From assembly GCA_016934715.1 (NCBI GenBank), contig JAFGSI010000062.1, forward strand, positions 1 to 39,536: a stretch of 39,536 bases of DNA. The letters run 5' to 3'. How positions within the stretch are numbered: the stretch's first letter is position 1; every line of letters begins with the position of its first letter. Origin of the DNA: Anaerolineales bacterium (GTDB lineage: Bacteria; Chloroflexota; Anaerolineae; Anaerolineales; Villigracilaceae). This document shows positions 39,425-39,536 of this stretch, in pieces. Under the pieces are notes generated by a model that ran no database searches, was not told where the DNA came from, and saw nothing but the letters and a program-made list of their open reading frames with translations. A program made the translations under genes and the position numbers.

Positions 39425-39536
39425 CACGGTTTTCCTGTAAGATCTGGATCGGCACCAGGAGGGGGCTGGGGCCGTGTGCTTTGTGTTTTTTTCCCTGAGT
39501 GTGCAGGTGGCGGCGGCGAGTCGATGTCGGTCCTAA

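Noticed and set aside
1-39536. CRISPR arrays or direct tandem repeats.
   Set aside because: No regularly spaced repeats were found; only the inverted pair at 36027/37317 and local hairpins recur.

Overview
The window looks like chromosomal DNA of a GC-rich (roughly 60%) bacterium of the phylum Chloroflexota, most likely class Anaerolineae. This is inferred from the mix of genes: several lipoproteins with Thr/Pro-rich linkers after the lipobox (one with an NBR1-type Ig-like domain, one SH3b, one formylglycine-enzyme-like, one NodB-like), a GrdB-like selenoprotein, inositol-phosphate synthase, and a CbiM with a fused PDGLE tail. No 16S or other taxonomic marker is present. There is no tRNA, rRNA, CRISPR array or intact insertion sequence. 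Most of the window is ordinary, densely packed chromosome.

Layout: 1-443 is a decayed isoprenylcysteine-methyltransferase-like gene that runs into the end of a prolyl oligopeptidase. 2676-5525 (minus) is an isoprenoid/quinone block (UbiA prenyltransferase, small membrane protein, polyprenyl synthase) behind a GbsR/MarR-type regulator with a clear self-overlapping operator. 5620-6237 is a divergent NrtR-like regulator. 6437-7003 is an internally deleted IS607-type element. 7170-11072 holds a lipoprotein, a CBS protein, an MFS transporter, an SRPBCC protein and a Cys-rich membrane protein. 11133-12011 is a GrdB-like gene interrupted by an in-frame TGA that I read as selenocysteine. 12047-12243 is a complete small transcription unit encoding a 21-residue peptide. 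12387-13867 is rsgA plus an RNHCP-domain gene.

13983-15739 is a possible damage-response group: a LexA-like dyad inside a promoter, an FtsK/RecA-fold protein without a Walker A lysine, a 77-residue protein, and a DUF6504-like gene. 15819-17725 is a radical SAM gene and an SH3b lipoprotein. 17917-20954 is a metal-uptake operon: a Fur-family regulator with a dyad in its promoter, then cbiM, cbiQ and cbiO. 20995-22439 (minus) is metK under a SAM-I riboswitch with promoter and attenuator all visible. 22511-24346 is a divergent pair (formylglycine-enzyme-like lipoprotein and OmpR-type regulator) with a dyad between them. 24400-27502 (minus) has an AT-richer methyltransferase gene and a lipoprotein/DNA methyltransferase/membrane protein operon. 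27625-33589 carries an SDR, purA, a LysM protein, and a HIT/NodB/inositol-phosphate synthase operon. 33733-39424 has a GAF histidine kinase followed by a PfkB-like protein lacking the catalytic Asp, an M20 peptidase bracketed by 60-bp inverted repeats, and a GAF-PAS-class III cyclase.

The observations most worth a second look are the selenoprotein with its SECIS-like hairpin, the possible SOS cassette, the hairpin repeats flanking the M20 gene, the IS607 fusion remnant, and the promoter-SD-peptide-terminator unit at 12047-12243. All motif positions and alignments were made by eye; no database search was possible.
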